In this document: piece by piece, positions 6,131 through 8,309 of the stretch | Layout of the letters: every line of letters starts with the position of its first letter | Position numbering within the stretch: position 1 is the first letter of the stretch | From: Chloroflexota bacterium | GTDB taxonomy: Bacteria > Chloroflexota > Limnocylindria > Limnocylindrales > CSP1-4 | Length of the DNA stretch: 8,309 nt | Assembly (NCBI GenBank): GCA_021786915.1 | Contig: JAJYMP010000321.1 | Location: 1-8,309, forward strand | Reading direction: 5' to 3' | Notes under the pieces: generated by a model | Database searches by the model: none | What the model was told of the DNA's origin: nothing | The model's input: only the letters and a program-made list of their open reading frames with translations | Position numbers and translations under genes: made by a program

Positions 6131-6323
6131 TCCCTGGGCGTGGCACGCCGGGGACCATTCGGACTGCACCCGGCGCAGCTGCCGAGTCGCCCCAACCGGG
6201 ACCGAGGTCAGCACGAAGCGCCGTCGACGCGGGTGGCCGCGCGCTTGGCCGAACCAGGGACAGCGCCTCTTCCACCGGCGGCGGTGCGAGGGCGCATGGA
6301 GCGCTGGCGCGGCTCGCAGACGC

Positions 6324-7277
6324 CTACCCTGTCGAGGACTTCCTGGGGACCCGTGGCGAGGAGGTGACCTTCTCCTCGAACCGCTTCGCGGCAGCGTCCA
6401 GCCTGTCGAGGTGTTCCGCCAGCCGAAGGCGGGCCTCCTCGGCAGGGGCATCGAGTCCCGAGCGCTCGAAGACCCCCCAGAAGCGAAGGATCGGGAGGAG
6501 CACCTCGTCGCGGTGGACCCGCAGGTCGTAGATCCCCGCCCTCGCGATGTCGGCGGCCTTGCGCAGGAAGTTCGGAATTCCGGCACCGGGCATCTGGAAG
6601 CGCAGGACCTCGTCCACGATCGCCCGGACGGCTGCCGACGGCTCGATCTCGAGTGCCGCCTTGAGGATGTCCCGGTAGAACACCATGTGCAGGTTCTCGT
6701 CGGCCGCGATCCGGACCATGATCCGGTCGGCGACCGGGTCAGCCGAGTACCGGCCCGTGTTGCGGTGCGAGATCCGGGTCGCGAGCTCCTGGAATGCCAC
6801 GTAGGCCAGGCCGTGCAGGGTGTCGGGCGAGGCCCTGTCGTAGCCACGCTCGAGTTGTTTCATCCGCCCGCGCTCAATGCGAACGGGATCGATGTTGCGC
6901 GTCACCGTCAGGTAGTCGCGCAGGACGATCGCGTGGCGCCCCTCCTCGGCCGTCCACCGGCCCACCCACGTGAGCCATGCGCCGTCACCCCGCCCGAACA
7001 TGCCGTGGATCAGCCGGTGGTAGCTCGGCAGGTTGTCCTCGGTGAGCAGGTTGATCTCGAACGCGGTCTGGGCCACTCCCGTCAGCCGCGGCTGGTCGGG
7101 CGTCCACGGCTCGGCGTCGAAGTCCCGACCGAGGCGGTAGGGGATGTAGTCGTGCGGGAACCACTCCGCCGCGACCTTGAGGTGTCGGTCGAGGAGGCGT
7201 CCCGCCTCGGGCTCGAGCTCGAGGAGGAGTCTCTGGTCGAGCGGCGAAACACTGGTTGGATCGAGATGGTCGGACAT
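6324..7277 (-). CDS. Acyl-[acyl-carrier-protein] desaturase (soluble di-iron, DesA-like)
   Basis: This 317-residue soluble enzyme introduces a double bond into acyl chains bound to acyl carrier protein, using O2 and reduced ferredoxin or a similar donor. It would supply unsaturated fatty acids for membrane lipids. It is all-helical with no membrane segment. The di-iron ligands expected from plant stearoyl-ACP desaturase are all visible: E80 (LLTEDNLPSYH), E112 and H115 (EEGRH), E164 (FQELATRISHRNTGRY) and E194 with H197 (DENLH). The segment around 160-177 is especially diagnostic. Length matches bacterial DesA proteins. AGGGAG lies just 3 bases before the ATG at 7277, a short but usable spacing. 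Which carbon is desaturated cannot be read from the sequence. The gene stands alone between the YggT-like gene and the ABC operon, all on one strand. Confidence 0.93.
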   Translation of the reverse strand: MSDHLDPTSVSPLDQRLLLELEPEAGRLLDRHLKVAAEWFPHDYIPYRLGRDFDAEPWTPDQPRLTGVAQTAFEINLLTEDNLPSYHRLIHGMFGRGDGAWLTWVGRWTAEEGRHAIVLRDYLTVTRNIDPVRIERGRMKQLERGYDRASPDTLHGLAYVAFQELATRISHRNTGRYSADPVADRIMVRIAADENLHMVFYRDILKAALEIEPSAAVRAIVDEVLRFQMPGAGIPNFLRKAADIARAGIYDLRVHRDEVLLPILRFWGVFERSGLDAPAEEARLRLAEHLDRLDAAAKRFEEKVTSSPRVPRKSSTG

Positions 7278-7327
7278 CGGCTCCCTGGTAGCGCACGCGC
7301 GTCCCTTCGGGCGCCAACGGTCCGCGG

Positions 7328-7333
7328 ATCATA
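7328..7333 (-). promoter_or_regulatory. Possible -10 box of the desaturase gene
   Basis: TATGAT lies about 50 bp upstream of the ATG on the minus strand, in otherwise GC-rich DNA. No good -35 match is found 16-18 bp upstream; AACGCC is the nearest. Confidence 0.3.
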
Positions 7334-7440
7334 GGCGCCCTGCCTGCCCGGGCGTTCCGGGGTCGGTGCAGACAGGCACCGTTCTGGCGCAGCGCCCACG
7401 CTGTCCAGGCGCACCACGCCAGCTTGGCGGGTTCGCTCCC

Positions 7441-7453
7441 GGGCCGCCGGCCC
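7441..7453 (-). terminator. Hairpin directly after the YggT-like gene
   Basis: GGGCC (7441-7445) and GGCCC (7449-7453) form a perfect 5-bp stem with a 3-base loop touching the stop codon. No T-run follows. It may slow or end transcription before the desaturase gene, but it is short. Confidence 0.25.
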
Positions 7454-7858
7454 CTACGCTCCGCCGCCGAGGACGCCGAGGATCGTGAGCACGACGGCCT
7501 CGACGAGCGTCCAGCCGACGAACGCCACGACCGCCGTCAGGTCGAGGACGGACCCGCTCAGAGCCATGGTGCTGTGTCGCAGGATGCCCTCGAACGGCGA
7601 GATCAGCGCTCCGCTGACGTTCATGATCCACGCCACCGCAGGGGCGGCCTCGCGGGCGCCGACGAGGAGCAGCAGCACCCGCAAGGCGATCACGAGCTGG
7701 ATCACGCCGAAGCAGACGATCGCCCCGCGGCGGAGCATCTCGGTCGCCGTCGGGCCGGTTGTGACAACGGTGCCGGACGCGACGACGGATTCGTCGTCCG
7801 CGGTGGGCGGCTCCCCGTAGTGGCGCTCCACGAACGTGCGCTCTTCGTTGCCGGTCAT
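7454..7858 (-). CDS. YggT-like small membrane protein
   Basis: This 134-residue protein has a soluble, acidic N-terminal stretch of about 43 residues. Two hydrophobic segments follow (about 45-67, and about 104-130, which may contain one long or two short helices). Between them, LRVLLLLVGAREAAPAVAWIMNVSGALISPFEGIL (59-93) matches the YggT pattern of an R-x-LL-x-L-G-A stretch followed by a P-F-x-G-I turn. YggT proteins are inner-membrane proteins with poorly defined roles, linked in some bacteria to cell division or osmotic tolerance. The single YggT-like unit and the long N-terminal tail resemble forms seen in Gram-positives and Chloroflexota. The start at 7858 is fixed by the strong ribosome binding site. 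An upstream extension of the frame to 8167 reads as Arg-rich non-coding DNA. Confidence 0.75.
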   Translation of the reverse strand: MTGNEERTFVERHYGEPPTADDESVVASGTVVTTGPTATEMLRRGAIVCFGVIQLVIALRVLLLLVGAREAAPAVAWIMNVSGALISPFEGILRHSTMALSGSVLDLTAVVAFVGWTLVEAVVLTILGVLGGGA

Positions 7859-7860
7859 GC

Positions 7861-7870
7861 GATCACCTCC
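7861..7870 (-). promoter_or_regulatory. Ten-base Shine-Dalgarno sequence of the YggT-like gene
   Basis: GGAGGTGATC on the minus strand is fully complementary to the 3' end of bacterial 16S rRNA (GATCACCTCC). GGAGG sits 7 bases before the ATG. It fixes the start codon and suggests strong translation initiation. Confidence 0.85.
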
Positions 7871-8168
7871 GTGCCGCGGCCGGAACACCGACGGCGTGAG
7901 CCAGCGCGGTGGCCGTCCGGAGCGCCGGCGCCGGGCGGCTCTGGTGCGCTCGCTCGGCCGGTGATCGTGGTGGTGTGTCACCGCAACAGCCCGCGGATCA
8001 CCACGGGACCGGCATGACCACCTGCCTCCATTCTCGGCAGAGCGCGTCATACCCCCGCTCCCCGCCACCACGCTCGCCTTGCAGGCCGGTTGCAGCCAGC
8101 CGCCGCGCGCGAGGCGACCGGATGGCGGGTTGCAAGGTAGCCCACACCCCTGTTCCGCAACGCGCAAT

Positions 8169-8186
8169 CGGCCCGCGGCCGGGCCG
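8169..8186. repeat. Perfect 7-bp GC hairpin
   Basis: CGGCCCG (8169-8175) and CGGGCCG (8180-8186) are exact inverted copies around the loop CGGC. No T-run follows on either strand. It could be a GC-rich terminator-like structure or chance in GC-rich DNA. Confidence 0.45.
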
Positions 8187-8215
8187 TCGCTAGCGTCGAC
8201 CAGGGTCGGCCGTCA

Positions 8216-8229
8216 CGGGACGCGTCCCG
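8216..8229. repeat. Perfect 14-bp palindrome
   Basis: CGGGACGCGTCCCG is palindromic over all 14 bases without a spacer. This shape fits a homodimeric regulator site better than a terminator. It lies 30 bp from the hairpin at 8169-8186, in DNA without a supported gene. Confidence 0.5.
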
Positions 8230-8309
8230 CGCCCCGCCAACCCCATGCAGCGCAACGAAGTCGAGCAGCGCCTTGAACACGAATGTCCACGATCTCGCCA
8301 CAGTCGCGA

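Larger units (their letters stand above)
7873..8309. other. Long stretch without a supported gene
   Basis: Several frames are open, but they are Arg/Pro-rich and lack a ribosome binding site, as expected by chance in high-GC DNA. The best candidate is the minus-strand frame entering from the right edge (about 8180-8309; SWTFVFKALLDFVALHGVG), whose first codons mostly end in G or C. It soon loses a coding look. A short plus-strand frame from ATG 8245 (MQRNEVEQRLEHE) also runs off the edge. Neither can be confirmed. The region contains two perfect inverted repeats, listed separately, and must hold the promoter of the YggT-like gene, which I cannot pick out. Confidence 0.4.

Noticed and set aside
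6117..6275. N-terminal extension of the first ABC ATPase
   Set aside because: The 53 extra residues are low-complexity Ala/Pro/Arg sequence with no known domain, and a start at 6116 gives normal family length. It cannot be fully excluded without homologues.
7859..8167. N-terminal extension of the YggT-like protein
   Set aside because: A ten-base Shine-Dalgarno sits just before the ATG at 7858, and the extension reads as Arg-rich non-coding sequence.
8047..8301. Minus-strand ORF of 84 residues from a GTG at the right edge
   Set aside because: No ribosome binding site is seen and the second half is Arg/Ala-rich without a coding look. It could be the tail of a gene crossing the edge, but this is not supported enough to call.
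1..8309. CRISPR array
   Set aside because: The only regular repeats (24-108) have a 23-bp period with 7-bp gaps, far too short for spacers, and fit an IS end.

Overview
This is a high-GC bacterial window. Bases 1-950 look less GC-rich than the rest. The mix of genes (tyrosine integrase, ABC-2 exporter genes, an acyl-ACP desaturase of the mycobacterial/plant type, a YggT-like membrane protein), the G/C-ended codons and the frequent lack of leader sequence fit Chloroflexota or Actinomycetota. The sequence alone does not decide between them.

Left part (1 to about 2187): the end of an integrated mobile element. A tyrosine recombinase (1136-2077, minus) starts about 110 bp from the 3' end of a complete tRNA-Gly(CCC) gene (2185-2260, minus). 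It reads in the same direction as the tRNA, away from it. This is the classic layout of an island integrated at a tRNA 3' end, so the element should run leftwards out of the window. Its visible cargo is one plus-strand gene of unknown function with a T-Q-T-C-D motif (34-951). The 5' end of that gene runs through four 23-bp-periodic repeats (24-108) of the kind found at IS21-family transposon ends.

Middle part (2355-6116, minus): a four-gene operon encoding ATPase, permease, ATPase, permease of ABC-2 type. All three junctions are 4-bp ATGA overlaps, so the four proteins are probably made in a coupled way and may form one or two exporters. The substrate cannot be read from the sequence. A GC-rich hairpin follows the last gene. 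The first gene may be translated from a leaderless mRNA.

Right part (6324-7858, minus): a soluble di-iron acyl-ACP desaturase with all expected iron ligands, and a small YggT-like membrane protein with a nearly perfect Shine-Dalgarno sequence. Bases 7873-8309 hold no gene that I can support. They contain two perfect GC-rich inverted repeats and an ambiguous open frame at the right edge.

All protein genes right of the tRNA lie on the minus strand. They look like ordinary chromosomal genes, while the region left of the tRNA looks acquired.
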